From Devosia psychrophila (GTDB taxonomy: Bacteria > Pseudomonadota > Alphaproteobacteria > Rhizobiales > Devosiaceae): 64,000 bases of DNA. Shown here piece after piece: positions 53,232 through 62,456 of the stretch; the first letter of the stretch is position 1, and the number at the start of each line of letters is the position of its first letter. The stretch covers positions 248,001 through 312,000 of the forward strand of contig NZ_LAPV01000093.1 of NCBI RefSeq assembly GCF_000971275.1. The letters run 5' to 3'. The notes under the pieces were generated by a model. That model had not been told where the DNA came from and did no database searches. It saw nothing but the letters and a program-made list of their open reading frames with translations. The position numbers were made by a program, and so were the translations under genes.

Positions 53232-54611
53232 TCACTCCAGCGGCTTCAGGTCTGCTAGTAGCGATGGGATCAGCTCGGTTACCGTTGGGTGGATATGTAC
53301 GGTATGCATCATCGTGGTGTAGGGCGTCCCTGCCACCATCAGTTGCAGCAGCGAATGGATGACCTCGTCGCCGCCGATACCTAAGATAGTTGCGCCAAGA
53401 ATTTGCTTGCTCTCGGCGTCGACCAGCACCTTCATCAGGCCCTGCGTTTCGCCGCGCTCGCGCGCCCGAGCCACCTTGCTCATCGGCATGATGGCCATCA
53501 GCGCCGGTTTGCCGGATTTGCGGACCTCGGTCTCGCTCATGCCGATGCGACCGAGTGGCGGATCGATGAACAGGCCATAGACCGGCACGCGCTTGGCAAT
53601 GGAGCGCTTGCCGTGGTCGATGACATTGTCGGCGACGATTTCGAAGTCATTATATGAGGTATGGGTGAAGGCGCCGCGGCCGTTGATGTCGCCCATGGCC
53701 CAGATGCCCCTGGCCTTGGTGCGAAGGTGATCGTCGACCGGGATATAGCCGCGCTCGTCGGTCTTGATGCCCGCCGCTTCAAGGTTGAGCCCGGCGCTGT
53801 TGGGGGTACGGCCGACGGCGACCAGGAAGTGGGAGCCTTCCACCGAGGCGCGGCGTTCGCCGGACTTCAGCGACAGCAACGCACCGTTGCCGGCCTTGGC
53901 CAAGGCCTCGATGGTGGTGTCGAACAGGAAGGTGACGCCTTCCGCCTCGAGGATTTCGCGGATGGCGGTGGAAACATCTTCGTCCTCGCGTGACGCAGGC
54001 CGTGCGCCGCGCTCGATCACCGTCACCTTGGCGCCGAAGCGCGCATACATCTGCGCAAACTCGAGCCCGATATAGCTGGCGCCGGCAATGATCAGATGCC
54101 CCGGCAGGGTGTCGAGATTCATCATCGAGGTATTGGTGAGGTAGGGCACCGTCCGGATGCCCGGCCAGTCCGGCACCGAGGCGGTGGCGCCGGCATTGAT
54201 GAAAATTTGCGGCGCGGTCAGCACGCGGTTATCGACGCTGACTTCGGTTGGCGAGACGAAGCTGCCGGTGCCCTTGATATATTCAAGAGTCTTGAGGCTG
54301 CCGATCCAGTCGGTCAGGCTTTTGACCGAGGCGCCGACGACCTTGTCCTTGCGCGCCTTGACCGCCTTCATATCGACGGTGACCGAACCCGTGAGGACGA
54401 CGCCGAACTCCGCCGCGTGGCGCGCCGACCAGGCGGCGCGGGCGCTGGCCACCAGCGTTTTGGTGGGCGTGCAGCCGTCGTTGACGCAGGTGCCGCCGAG
54501 ATGTTCCTTCTCGATCAGCGCCACTTTCTTGCCGGCATCGGCAAGCCTGGCAGCCAGGAACGGCCCGGACTGGCCGGCGCCGATAATGATGGCATCAAAC
54601 TGTTCTGACAT
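53232..54611 (-). CDS. FAD-dependent pyridine nucleotide-disulfide oxidoreductase, mercuric reductase-like
   Basis: Flavoprotein of 459 residues. FAD motif is AIIIGAGQSGPFLAARLADAG, the redox-active pair is CVNDGC in GGTCVNDGCTPTK, the NAD(P) motif is LIIAGASYIGLEFAQMYARFG, and the C-terminal interface begins HTVHIHPTVTELIPS. A mercury-binding N-terminal domain and mer genes are absent, so mercury reduction is not implied. GGAGG lies 5 bases before the ATG at 54611. SthA follows on the same strand 70 bases upstream, a related enzyme of the same superfamily. Confidence 0.88.
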   Translation of the reverse strand: MSEQFDAIIIGAGQSGPFLAARLADAGKKVALIEKEHLGGTCVNDGCTPTKTLVASARAAWSARHAAEFGVVLTGSVTVDMKAVKARKDKVVGASVKSLTDWIGSLKTLEYIKGTGSFVSPTEVSVDNRVLTAPQIFINAGATASVPDWPGIRTVPYLTNTSMMNLDTLPGHLIIAGASYIGLEFAQMYARFGAKVTVIERGARPASREDEDVSTAIREILEAEGVTFLFDTTIEALAKAGNGALLSLKSGERRASVEGSHFLVAVGRTPNSAGLNLEAAGIKTDERGYIPVDDHLRTKARGIWAMGDINGRGAFTHTSYNDFEIVADNVIDHGKRSIAKRVPVYGLFIDPPLGRIGMSETEVRKSGKPALMAIMPMSKVARARERGETQGLMKVLVDAESKQILGATILGIGGDEVIHSLLQLMVAGTPYTTMMHTVHIHPTVTELIPSLLADLKPLE

Positions 54612-54680
54612 GGTGGCCTCCATTGGGCGCAAGCCTATGACTTTGAAGGGCTTAGCGCTAGTGGCGGTTGGTGCGTCGTC

Positions 54681-56096
54681 CTATTCGACCGGCGCGACCG
54701 GCAGGGCTCTTGGCATGCGGTTCCAGGCGTCGAGCGCGGCAATCTTGTAAGCTTCGGCCAGCGTTGGATAATTGAAGGCGTTCTCGACGAAATAATCCAG
54801 CGTGCCGCCGAGGTTGAGCACCGCCTGGCCGATATGGATCAACTCGGTGGCGCCTTCGCCAACGATGTGTACGCCGAGCAATTTGCGGGTTTCCAGCGCG
54901 AAGATCATCTTCATCATGCCGGACTGCAGGCCCATGATGTGGCCGCGCGAGGTCTCGCGGAAACGGGCAATGCCGGCTTCATAATGGATGCCCTGCGCCT
55001 TTACCTGTTGCTCGGTAAGGCCGACGGTGGAGATTTCCGGCACGGCATAGATGCCATAGGGGAAAAATTCGGGGGCGGGAGGCATGGGCGCGCCGCAGGC
55101 ATGCAGGGCGGCAATACGGCCCTGCTCCATCGAGGTCGAGGCCAGCGAGGGCCAGCCGATGACGTCACCGGCCGCGTAGATATTGCGGACCGTGGTCTGA
55201 AAGGTCACCGGATCGACCTTGAGGCGGCCGCGATCGACGGGGGTGATGCCAGCGTTTTCCAGCCCCAGGCCGGCCGTGGCGCCAGAGCGACCGGCGGCAT
55301 AGAGCAGCATGTCGGAGCGGAGACGGCGGCCGTCGGCAAGGGTCGAGACGGCCCAGCCCTGCTCGTCGAGCTCGACCTTTTCGACCTTTGTACCCAGTCG
55401 CAGGGTCACGCCGCGCTGGCGCAGGTCATGGGTGAATTCCTCGATGATCTCGCGGTCGATGAAGTCGAGAATGGTATCCTTGGGCTCGACGATGGTCACC
55501 GGCACGTCGAGCGCCGAAAAGATGGTGGCATATTCGATGCCGATAACGCCGGCGCCAACGACGGTCAGGCTGCGCGGCACGCGCGGCTCCGACACCAGGC
55601 TGTCGCTGTCGAGCACGGAATGGTCGTTGAACGGAATATTGGACGGCCGGTAGGGCGTGGTTCCCACGGCGATCACCGCATGATCGAAGCTGAATGTCAC
55701 CTCGTCGCCATCGGGCGGCGTCACCGCGACATGGGTCGTATCGATAAATCGTGCCATGCCGCCGAAGGTGCGCACGCCGTTGCGGGCGAACTGGTGCTCC
55801 AGCACCTCAATCTCGTGATTGAGCGTCATGCGCAGGCGGGCGCCGAGGTCCTTGCCCTCGATGTCCTTCTTGACCCGATAGGACAGGCCGTAAAAGCCGC
55901 GCTCGCGCCAGCCGGACAGGTTGAGCACGGTCTCGCGCAGGGTCTTGCTCGGGATGGTGCCGGTGTGGACCGAGACGCCGCCTAGGCGCAGGCGGTTTTC
56001 CACCACCATTACCGATTTGCCCAGCTTGGCCGCCTGTACTGCCGCGCGACGCCCAGCCGGACCGCTGCCGATGACCACGATATTGAAATGTTGCAA
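54681..56096 (-). CDS. sthA: Soluble pyridine nucleotide transhydrogenase
   Basis: Transfers hydride between NADPH and NAD, balancing cofactors in the cytoplasm. The 471-residue protein has [20 protein letters not shown] for FAD and [20 protein letters not shown], where the usual CxxxxC disulfide is replaced by Val and Thr as in this family. NAD(P) motif: [20 protein letters not shown]. The TTG at 56096 is supported by GGGGA 5 bases upstream; the longer frame runs through a GC-rich repeat. Same strand and order as the reductase next to it. Confidence 0.9.
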   Translation of the reverse strand: MQHFNIVVIGSGPAGRRAAVQAAKLGKSVMVVENRLRLGGVSVHTGTIPSKTLRETVLNLSGWRERGFYGLSYRVKKDIEGKDLGARLRMTLNHEIEVLEHQFARNGVRTFGGMARFIDTTHVAVTPPDGDEVTFSFDHAVIAVGTTPYRPSNIPFNDHSVLDSDSLVSEPRVPRSLTVVGAGVIGIEYATIFSALDVPVTIVEPKDTILDFIDREIIEEFTHDLRQRGVTLRLGTKVEKVELDEQGWAVSTLADGRRLRSDMLLYAAGRSGATAGLGLENAGITPVDRGRLKVDPVTFQTTVRNIYAAGDVIGWPSLASTSMEQGRIAALHACGAPMPPAPEFFPYGIYAVPEISTVGLTEQQVKAQGIHYEAGIARFRETSRGHIMGLQSGMMKMIFALETRKLLGVHIVGEGATELIHIGQAVLNLGGTLDYFVENAFNYPTLAEAYKIAALDAWNRMPRALPVAPVE

Positions 56097-56204
56097 GACA
56101 ATCCCCGATTCGCCGCTGCGAACGCCTAGCGGGACAGTGTGACACTGGCGCAAACGTTGCAATGCGGATGGTGGAAGAGCTGGGATGCAAGCCGAAAGTA
56201 AGGG

Positions 56205-56300
56205 GACCCCCACCCGACCCCTGCGGGGCCACCCTCCCCACAAGGGGGAGGGATAAGAAAGAGCTGGGATGCGCCCCTCAGGGGAGAGGGAGCCATCGGC
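56205..56300. repeat. Half copy of GC-rich repeat family C
   Basis: CCCACCCGACCCCTGCGGGG, CACCCTCCCCACAAGGGGG and AGGGATAAGAAAGAGCT match the left half of the copy at 50.03 kb. The right half is reduced to GCCCCTCAGGGGAGAGGGAG. Confidence 0.55.
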
Positions 56301-56339
56301 CGGTGTCCAATCATCAAGTTTATCCATCTTATCCCCGCC

Positions 56340-56639
56340 CCCTCACCCTCCCGCATAATCCTCCCATCTTCCGGGATACGAGCGGCGCTGCAGCGACCGG
56401 TGTCCGGAGGGACAGTTGGGAGGGTGGAGGTCGCGCTTCACCCTGGGCTGCGCGGACGGGACAATCGGGCGGGCGCTACGGCAAACGCTGGGGTCACGAT
56501 CCGCCTTCCGACAAAGTCCCAGCAACCCCGAGACGCTGTCGTCTCACTTTTATCTACCCATTACGAGGCGGTTGCCGTCTCGGGGTCCGCTCGTCTAGCG
56601 AAACCCGCAACACAGGCGGCGCTTCGGCATGTCCGCTGG
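56340..56639. other. Unidentified structured region upstream of dapD
   Basis: About 300 bases with no credible protein. ACCCCGAGACG (56525-56535) and CGTCTCGGGGT (56576-56586) are an exact 11-bp inverted repeat. The same GAGACG can pair instead with CGTCTC at 56540-56545, a short hairpin followed by ACTTTTATC. The two pairings exclude each other, as in attenuators. The dapD promoter lies after this region, so any RNA would be a separate transcript. No known RNA family is recognised. Confidence 0.35.
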
Positions 56640-56667
56640 TTGACACTTGTGGCGTCCCGGCTATGGT
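56640..56667 (+). promoter_or_regulatory. Sigma-70-type promoter of dapD
   Basis: TTGACA (56640-56645) is a perfect -35 element, with TATGGT (56662-56667) as -10 after a 16-base spacer. Transcription would start about 20 bases before the dapD ATG, leaving room for the AAAGGA ribosome site. Confidence 0.65.
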
Positions 56668-56695
56668 CCGGCTGCATTCAAAAGGACCGTCCGCC

Positions 56696-57538
56696 ATGAG
56701 CTATGCCGATCTCGCCAAGACCATCGATGATGCCTTCGAGGCCCGCGCCGAGATCCGTTTCGACACCAAAGGCGAAGTCCGCGACGCCGTCGAAGAGGCG
56801 CTGCGCCTGCTCGATACCGGCGTGGCGCGGGTGGCCGAGAAGGTCGATGGCGAATGGCGGGTCAACCAGTGGCTCAAGAAGGCCGTGCTGCTGAACTTCC
56901 GCCTCAACGACAACCGCCTGATCGAAGGTGCACCGGGCGGCTCGCACTATTGGGACAAGGTTTCCACCAAGTTCGAAGGTTGGAGCGAGAACCACTTTCG
57001 TGATGCCGGCTTCCGCGCCGTGCCCGGCGCCATCGTGCGCAGTCCGGCGTTTATCGGCCGCAACGTCATCCTGATGCCCAGCTTCGTCAATGTCGGCGCC
57101 TATGTCGACGAAAACACCATGGTGGACACCTGGGTCACCGTCGGCTCCTGCGCCCAGATCGGCAAGAACGTGCATATCTCGGGCGGCGTCGGCATTGGCG
57201 GCGTGCTTGAGCCGCTGCAGGCCGGGCCGGTGATCATCGAGGACAATTGCTTTATCGGCGCGCGCTCCGAAGTGGTCGAGGGCGTGGTGGTGGGCGAAGG
57301 CGCGGTGATTTCGATGGGCGTGTTCATCGGCGCCTCGACCAAGATCGTCGATCGTGCAACCGGCGAAATCCATATCGGCAAGGTGCCACCCTATTCGGTC
57401 GTGGTCTCCGGCTCGCTGCCCGGCAAGCCGCTGCCCAATGGAAATCCCGGCCCCAACCTTTACTGCGCCGTCATCGTCAAGACGGTCGATGCACAGACGC
57501 GCAGCAAGACCGCCATCAACGAATTGCTGCGGGACTAA
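56696..57538 (+). CDS. dapD: Tetrahydrodipicolinate N-succinyltransferase
   Basis: Succinylates tetrahydrodipicolinate in the succinylase route to lysine and diaminopimelate. The 280-residue length fits. A helical N-terminus ([17 protein letters not shown]) is followed by the left-handed beta-helix of hexapeptide repeats from about residue 110 ([40 protein letters not shown]). AAAGGA lies 9 bases before the ATG at 56696; the frame stays open far upstream through non-coding sequence. dapE starts three bases after the stop. Confidence 0.96.
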   Translation: MSYADLAKTIDDAFEARAEIRFDTKGEVRDAVEEALRLLDTGVARVAEKVDGEWRVNQWLKKAVLLNFRLNDNRLIEGAPGGSHYWDKVSTKFEGWSENHFRDAGFRAVPGAIVRSPAFIGRNVILMPSFVNVGAYVDENTMVDTWVTVGSCAQIGKNVHISGGVGIGGVLEPLQAGPVIIEDNCFIGARSEVVEGVVVGEGAVISMGVFIGASTKIVDRATGEIHIGKVPPYSVVVSGSLPGKPLPNGNPGPNLYCAVIVKTVDAQTRSKTAINELLRD

Positions 57539-57541
57539 GAG

Positions 57542-58690
57542 ATGAGCCTTGATGCTCTCGACCTGCTGAAGCGCCTGATCGCTTGCCCCTCGGTGACGCC
57601 CGAGGCGGCTGGGGCGCTGGATGTGCTGGAGGCGGCGCTGAGCGGGATCGGATTTGTCGTGACGCGGCTGCGGTTTGAGGGCGATGGGTCGTATCCGGTC
57701 GATAACCTGTTTGCGGTTCGCGGCACTGGTGGTCGTCGGCTGCTGTTTGCCGGGCATACCGATGTGGTGCCGCCGGGCGATCTGGCGAACTGGACGTCGG
57801 ATCCCTTCACGCCGCGTGAGGCCGATGGCATGCTTTATGGGCGTGGCGCGGCTGATATGAAGTCGGGTGTCGCAGCCTTTGTTGCGGCGGCTGCGGCTAT
57901 TCCCGCCGATGCGGGCACGGTGATGCTGGCCATTACCAATGACGAGGAAGCCGACGCCATCAACGGCACTGCCAAGCTGATGGCCTGGGCCGAGGCACAG
58001 CAGCAGCATTTCGATTTTGCGCTGGTCGGCGAGCCGAGTTCGGCGGCACTGCTGGGCGACAGCATCAAGATCGGGCGGCGCGGGTCGCTGTCGGGCCTTA
58101 TTACCGTCGCCGGCACGCAAGGCCATGTGGCCTATCCCGAGCGGGCCAATAATCCGATGCCGGCACTGGCGCGGATCGTTTCGGCGCTGGACAGCCAGAT
58201 CGATACCGGCACCGAGCATTTTCCGGCCAGCAATCTCGAAGTCACCTCCATCGACGTCGGCAACCCGACCGGCAACGTGATCCCGGCGGCGGGGACCATC
58301 AAGTTCAACATTCGCTACAACGACCTGTGGACCCCCGAGACGCTGGCGGATTGGGTGCGCGGGCGGATCGCCACGGTGGATGCCAAGGGCGCCACGGTCA
58401 CGTTCAATATCACCGGTGCCCCGGCGCGCTCGTTCCTGTCGCCGCTGAGCGACGATGTCGCAATACTGGGCACAGTCATCAGTGACGTCACCGGCCGCAA
58501 GCCGGAATTCTCGACCGGCGGCGGCACCTCGGACGCGCGCTTCATCGCGCAGCATGGTCCGGTGGTGGAATGCGGACTGGTCGGCCCCTCGATGCACAAG
58601 GCCGACGAGCATATCTCGATCGCCGACCTCAACGGGTTGACCGAAATCTATCGCGCCTTCATGGTCCGCTTCTTTGGAGAGGCCGCATGA
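57542..58690 (+). CDS. dapE: Succinyl-diaminopimelate desuccinylase
   Basis: Zinc M20 peptidase-fold enzyme that removes succinate from succinyl-LL-diaminopimelate, 382 residues. Metal-site motifs are LLFAGHTDVVPPGD, GRGAADMKSGVAAFVAAAAA, TNDEEADAINGT and ALVGEPSS; the dimerisation domain follows, and a C-terminal His lies in GLVGPSMHKADEHISIAD. Its stop overlaps the next gene's ATG. With dapD it forms a lysine and cell-wall unit. A 644-codon antisense frame across dapD-dapE is a shadow. Confidence 0.95.
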   Translation: MSLDALDLLKRLIACPSVTPEAAGALDVLEAALSGIGFVVTRLRFEGDGSYPVDNLFAVRGTGGRRLLFAGHTDVVPPGDLANWTSDPFTPREADGMLYGRGAADMKSGVAAFVAAAAAIPADAGTVMLAITNDEEADAINGTAKLMAWAEAQQQHFDFALVGEPSSAALLGDSIKIGRRGSLSGLITVAGTQGHVAYPERANNPMPALARIVSALDSQIDTGTEHFPASNLEVTSIDVGNPTGNVIPAAGTIKFNIRYNDLWTPETLADWVRGRIATVDAKGATVTFNITGAPARSFLSPLSDDVAILGTVISDVTGRKPEFSTGGGTSDARFIAQHGPVVECGLVGPSMHKADEHISIADLNGLTEIYRAFMVRFFGEAA

Positions 58691-59220
58691 AAATCTGGAA
58701 GGCGATCAGCGACGCCTTGGCCGGCTGGATGCTTATACTGCGCGGCGAGGCGGGCTGGCGCGGGCGGTTTTCGCTGACCACGCCGGGCCTGCTGGCGGCG
58801 CTGGCGATTTATGCCTTCATGACGTTTCTCGCCGTAGCCCTGGCCTCCATGAGCATCGGCATGCCGTCCATCGCCGGTATCCTCGCTGCGATGTTCGTTC
58901 TGGCCTTGCCGGTGATCGCGCTGGTGCTGACCCTGCTGGGCACGCGCAGCCTGCTCAAGAGCGCTGAGCCGGTCTATCCGGTGTTGATCCCCGGCATTTA
59001 TGCGCTCACGGTGTTCCTGGTCGTCGAAGGCGTGCTGGCGATGATCGGCGGGCCAGTGGTGATTCTGGCGTGGCTCGCGCTAGGCTATCTGCTGTATCGG
59101 CTGGTGCGCGCCGCGACGGGCTGGAACATTGGCATTGCGGCAGGATTTGCAGTTTTGACCGTCGTGCTGCTTGTGGCGATGCGCATGGCGCTCTACATGC
59201 TCAGCAATCCTGCGTTCTGA
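58687..59220 (+). CDS. Membrane protein of unknown function (first of two)
   Basis: A 177-residue protein with about five hydrophobic segments after an amphipathic start (MKIWKAISDALAGWMLILRG). The ATG overlaps the dapE stop (ATGA), so it is translated with dapE. The opening DALAGWMLILRGEAG and the LAALAIYAFMTFLAVALAS segment align with the next gene's DELSAAARGCVALVMG and LIATLVAVALAGFG, suggesting an old tandem duplication. No recognised family beyond a Yip1-like look. Confidence 0.75.
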   Translation: MKIWKAISDALAGWMLILRGEAGWRGRFSLTTPGLLAALAIYAFMTFLAVALASMSIGMPSIAGILAAMFVLALPVIALVLTLLGTRSLLKSAEPVYPVLIPGIYALTVFLVVEGVLAMIGGPVVILAWLALGYLLYRLVRAATGWNIGIAAGFAVLTVVLLVAMRMALYMLSNPAF

Positions 59221-59237
59221 ACTTTCGAGAAAAGCCC

Positions 59238-59798
59238 TTGGCCAAACCGACCACGACCTTCCTCGATGAACTGAGCGCTGCGGCGCGCGGCTGCGTTGCC
59301 TTGGTGATGGGCCGTCGCGAGGCGGCTTCCTATTTCGATTTCAGCCAGCGCGGCCTCGTCGGCAGCCTGATAGCCACGCTGGTCGCCGTCGCCCTTGCCG
59401 GCTTTGGTCCTGTGCTGGTGGGCGTGCCGCTGCCGCCCGGCGGTGCAACGCAGTCGATCATCATCAACGTCGTGCTGTTTCTCGCCCAGGCTGCGACTGC
59501 CTTTGTGGCGCTGCGCCAGATGGGAAGGCAGGACGGCTTCGTGCCATATCTCGTAGCGTCGAACTGGGTCACGCTGGCGTCGTCCATCCTGCTGCTGCTG
59601 TCCACGCTGCTGGGCCCGAGCGGCATCATCATCCTGCTGCTGGTGGCGATCCTTGCAATCACGACCTTTATCAATATTGGCCGTTTCATCGTCACGCTGA
59701 AGCCGATGCAGATCGGCGTGGTGTTTATTTCGCAGGCTGTCGGCGTCTTCCTGGCACTGGCCGTGGTCGCCGTGCTGATGGGACCGCCAGCGCTCTAG
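59238..59798 (+). CDS. Membrane protein of unknown function (second of two)
   Basis: About 186 residues with five or so hydrophobic segments, beginning KPTTTFLDELSAAARGCVAL. A TTG at 59238 is the likely start, 17 bases after its neighbour's stop, with only a weak ribosome site; the frame is open further upstream within the other gene. It converges on truA, overlapping its end by four bases. Probably works with its neighbour; the function is unknown. Confidence 0.7.
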   Translation: MAKPTTTFLDELSAAARGCVALVMGRREAASYFDFSQRGLVGSLIATLVAVALAGFGPVLVGVPLPPGGATQSIIINVVLFLAQAATAFVALRQMGRQDGFVPYLVASNWVTLASSILLLLSTLLGPSGIIILLLVAILAITTFINIGRFIVTLKPMQIGVVFISQAVGVFLALAVVAVLMGPPAL

Positions 59799-60535
59799 TA
59801 GCTGACGCCGGTCAGATATAGCCCTGCAGATGGCGCCATGGCGCCGCAGCGGCTACGGTCCCTGGCGTCGAGCACGGCGCGGAAATCGCGGGGCGACCAC
59901 TTGCCCACGCCCACCAGCCGCAGCGAGCCGACCATAGAGCGCACTTGATGATGCAGGAAGCTGCGGGCGCTGGCGCTGATGACGATATGGTCCGGCTCTG
60001 CCCGCACTGAAAACTTATCCAAGGTCCGCACAGGTGAGTTAGCCTGGCATTCCGTTGAGCGGAAGGTGGTGAAGTCATGCGTTCCGAGGATGAGACTGGC
60101 GGCATGGTCCATGGCCTCGGCATCGAGTTTTTTTGAGACGTGCCAGACGCGGTTGCGCTCAAGAACCGGCGGCGCACGCCGGGTCAGGATGCGATACTCA
60201 TAGTGTCGAGCCTTTGCCGAGAAGCGAGCCTCGAAGGTGTGGGGCGCGGCCTCGACGGTGAGGACCGCCACGGGGTGCGGGCGCAGGTGAAAGTTCAGCG
60301 CCTCGCGGACGCGGAGCGGCTCCCATTGCTTGGTGAGGTCGAAATGGGCCACCTGCCCGGTCGCATGCACGCCGGCATCAGTGCGGCCGGCGGTCTGGGT
60401 GGTGACGGTTTCGCCGGTCATGGCGAAGATCGCATCCTCTAGTGCCTGCTGAACGCTCGGACGCTCGGTCTGGCGCTGCCAGCCTGAAAACGGCGTTCCG
60501 TCATATTCAATTGTCAGCTTATAACGATATGTCAA
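59795..60535 (-). CDS. truA: tRNA pseudouridine(38-40) synthase
   Basis: Isomerises uridines in the anticodon stem-loop of tRNAs. The 246-residue protein starts YKLTIEYDGTPFSGWQRQ and has the catalytic aspartate D53 in AGRTDAGVHATGQVAHF, with RRAPPVLERNRVWH and FLHHQVRSMVGSLRLVG later. Its start abuts the divergent small protein gene, and the fmt-def pair lies beyond it on the same strand, a typical translation-linked neighbourhood. Confidence 0.95.
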   Translation of the reverse strand: MTYRYKLTIEYDGTPFSGWQRQTERPSVQQALEDAIFAMTGETVTTQTAGRTDAGVHATGQVAHFDLTKQWEPLRVREALNFHLRPHPVAVLTVEAAPHTFEARFSAKARHYEYRILTRRAPPVLERNRVWHVSKKLDAEAMDHAASLILGTHDFTTFRSTECQANSPVRTLDKFSVRAEPDHIVISASARSFLHHQVRSMVGSLRLVGVGKWSPRDFRAVLDARDRSRCGAMAPSAGLYLTGVSY

Positions 60536-60550
60536 ATGTTGGAGGCCCAG

Positions 60551-60784
60551 GTGGCACTAGTAAGAAAGTTCTCTTCGCTCGAGACCGAGCGTGTTTCAGC
60601 CCAGCAAGAAGTTGAAGCAAGAGCGGGGAGAGCTGAAATCAACGGCGAGACGTATGTTGTCATTAAAACTTACGGCAAACCCGGCAGAAAATACCCTGAT
60701 ATGGCTTCCCAGACCATTCAGCTTGATCGAGTTGGTGCAGAGGCCCTGATGGATATCCTTCGTCGCACATTTGCCCTCAGTTGA
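60551..60784 (+). CDS. 77-residue protein of unknown function
   Basis: A short gene wedged between truA and fmt and opposite to both. GGAGG lies 5 bases before the GTG at 60551; an ATG at 60536 is possible but overlaps nothing useful. The protein is charged and soluble ([20 protein letters not shown], then a helical end [16 protein letters not shown]). Its last 8 bases overlap the end of fmt. Codon use looks somewhat less GC-biased than that of its neighbours, so recent arrival is possible. No known family. Confidence 0.65.
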   Translation: MALVRKFSSLETERVSAQQEVEARAGRAEINGETYVVIKTYGKPGRKYPDMASQTIQLDRVGAEALMDILRRTFALS

Positions 60785-61697
60785 CTGTGGTTGGCAGGAC
60801 CCCTGCCCCACGCAGGAAAGTGGCGGCGTCCATGGCGCCTTTTCCTTCGCGCTGCACCTGGGTCAGGCGGACGGCGCCGGTGCCGCAGGCAATGGTGAGG
60901 TTATCGAGCAGGGTGCCGGGCGCGCCTACGCCCTGACCGAGGGTCGAGCGCAGGGCTTTTACGCGGGTGGATTTACCGGCCAGATCGACTTCGAACCAGG
61001 CACCGGGAAACGGCGACAGGCCGCGGATGTGGTTGTGGACTTCATCTGCAGGACGCGACCAGTCGATGCGGGCTTCGGTTTTTTCGATTTTCTTGGCATA
61101 GACCGCGCCCGTTTCAACCTGCGGCGTGAACGTGAGGCTGCCGCGTTCCAGCGCTGCCAGCGCCCGGCCCATCAGATCGGCGCCGGTGCGCATCATGGTG
61201 TCGTGCAATTCGCCGGCTGTCATATCCGGGCCGATCGGGATGACTTCGCCGACGGCAACAGCGCCGGTATCGAGGCCTTCGTCCATCTGCATGACCATGA
61301 CGCCGGTCTGGGTGTCGCCGGCCATGATGGCGCGCTGGATCGGGGCGGCGCCACGCCAGCGTGGCAGCAGCGAGCCATGCAGGTTGAGGCAGCCCAGTTC
61401 GGGCGCGTCGAGAATGGGCTTGGGCAGCAGCAGGCCATAGGCCACGACGATCGCCAGTTCGGCGCCATGGCTGGCAAAGATGATCTGCTCGGCCTCGCCC
61501 TTGAGCGATTTCGGCGTAAAAACAGGAATGCCGAAGTTTTCGGCCGCCAGATGCACCGGCGACTTGCGCTCTTCCTGGCCGCGGCCGGCGGGCTTGGGCG
61601 CCCGGGTATAGACCGCAACAATCTCGTGGCCCGAGGAGACGATCTCGGTGAGGGTGGGAACGGAAAAATCCGGCGTGCCCATGAAAATAACGCGCAT
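60777..61697 (-). CDS. fmt: Methionyl-tRNA formyltransferase
   Basis: Formylates initiator Met-tRNA, 306 residues. The start [19 protein letters not shown] is typical; the formyl-folate site is [20 protein letters not shown] with the catalytic Asn/His/Asp set and [14 protein letters not shown] after it. The C-terminal tRNA-binding domain begins near residue 205. def lies upstream on the same strand, separated by a 97-base hairpin element, which is unusual for this normally tight pair. Confidence 0.95.
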   Translation of the reverse strand: MRVIFMGTPDFSVPTLTEIVSSGHEIVAVYTRAPKPAGRGQEERKSPVHLAAENFGIPVFTPKSLKGEAEQIIFASHGAELAIVVAYGLLLPKPILDAPELGCLNLHGSLLPRWRGAAPIQRAIMAGDTQTGVMVMQMDEGLDTGAVAVGEVIPIGPDMTAGELHDTMMRTGADLMGRALAALERGSLTFTPQVETGAVYAKKIEKTEARIDWSRPADEVHNHIRGLSPFPGAWFEVDLAGKSTRVKALRSTLGQGVGAPGTLLDNLTIACGTGAVRLTQVQREGKGAMDAATFLRGAGVLPTTVN

Positions 61698-61715
61698 TGT
61701 GGCAAACTCCTGGGC

Positions 61716-61812
61716 ACGACCTCGTCCTTCGACAGGCTCAGGATGAGGTCTACGGGGTGTCCGTTGAACTAGCAGTAGACCTCATGGTGAGCCAGTCGAA
61801 CCACGAGGTCGT
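61716..61812. repeat. Long inverted repeat between fmt and def
   Basis: Left arm 61716-61753 and right arm 61775-61812 are inverted repeats of about 38 bases with few mismatches, separated by 21 bases. The arms include CTTCGACAGGCTCAGGATGA, a motif seen in intergenic repeats of many alphaproteobacteria. The RNA could form a very stable hairpin between the two co-directional genes. Confidence 0.75.
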
Positions 61813-61816
61813 GGCA

Positions 61817-62332
61817 TCAGCCAGCGGCCCGTTTGGCTTGCTTGTCGAATTTCTTGATGACGCGGTCGCGCTTGAGGCGGCTGAGGTAGTCGATATAGAG
61901 CACGCCATCGAGGTGATCGAGTTCGTGCTGGATGCAGACGGCAAGCTTGCCTTCGGCTTGCTTGACCACTTCCTTGCCGTCGAGATCGGTGTAGGTCACC
62001 GTGACGTCATTGGGGCGCTCGACCTCGTAATACAGCTCGGGGATGGACAGGCACCCTTCTTCGGTGACCTGCATCTGCTCGCCGAAATGAGTGATCTCCG
62101 GATTGATCATGACGAGCGGCTCGGGCGTTTCGCCTTCGGGGGCCAGGTCCATCACCACGATGCGCTTCAGCACGCCGATCTGCGGCGCGGCAAGGCCGAT
62201 GCCGGGGGCATCGTACATAGTGTCGAGCATGTCTTTGGCAAGCGCCTTGATCTCGTCATCGACCTCGATGATGTGATCGGCGACAGCGCGCAAGCGGGCA
62301 TCGGGAAGGACGAGAATAGGGCGTACAGCCAT
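61817..62332 (-). CDS. def: Peptide deformylase
   Basis: Removes the N-formyl group from nascent proteins, 171 residues. All three motifs are present: GIGLAAPQ (44-51), EGCLSIP (92-98) with the metal Cys, and HELDH (136-140) with the metal His pair and catalytic Glu. The MAVRPILVLPD start at 62332 matches the family; the frame stays open upstream without similarity. It works directly on products of fmt. Divergent from rmuC across 124 bases. Confidence 0.96.
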   Translation of the reverse strand: MAVRPILVLPDARLRAVADHIIEVDDEIKALAKDMLDTMYDAPGIGLAAPQIGVLKRIVVMDLAPEGETPEPLVMINPEITHFGEQMQVTEEGCLSIPELYYEVERPNDVTVTYTDLDGKEVVKQAEGKLAVCIQHELDHLDGVLYIDYLSRLKRDRVIKKFDKQAKRAAG

Positions 62333-62456
62333 GCTGAAGGTCCGGCAGAAAAAGTATTTGACCTTCGATATGGTATTTCCGCGCCCTGGGTCAACTCTTG
62401 TGCCCCGCCGATACGAGAACATTCTGCGACCAGACGAATCGCGGTAAGACGTTTGG

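Noticed and set aside
53232..54611. A mercury-resistance gene
   Set aside because: The protein resembles MerA in its reductase core, but lacks an N-terminal mercury-binding domain and has no mer neighbours.
56162..56695. An N-terminal extension of dapD by about 178 residues
   Set aside because: The extension runs through a GC-rich repeat and the structured region, is Arg/Gly-rich, and lies before a good promoter and the standard DapD N-terminus.
56678..58612. A 644-codon minus-strand frame across dapD and dapE
   Set aside because: His/Arg/Gly-rich translation without recognisable domains, fully antisense to two well-supported genes.
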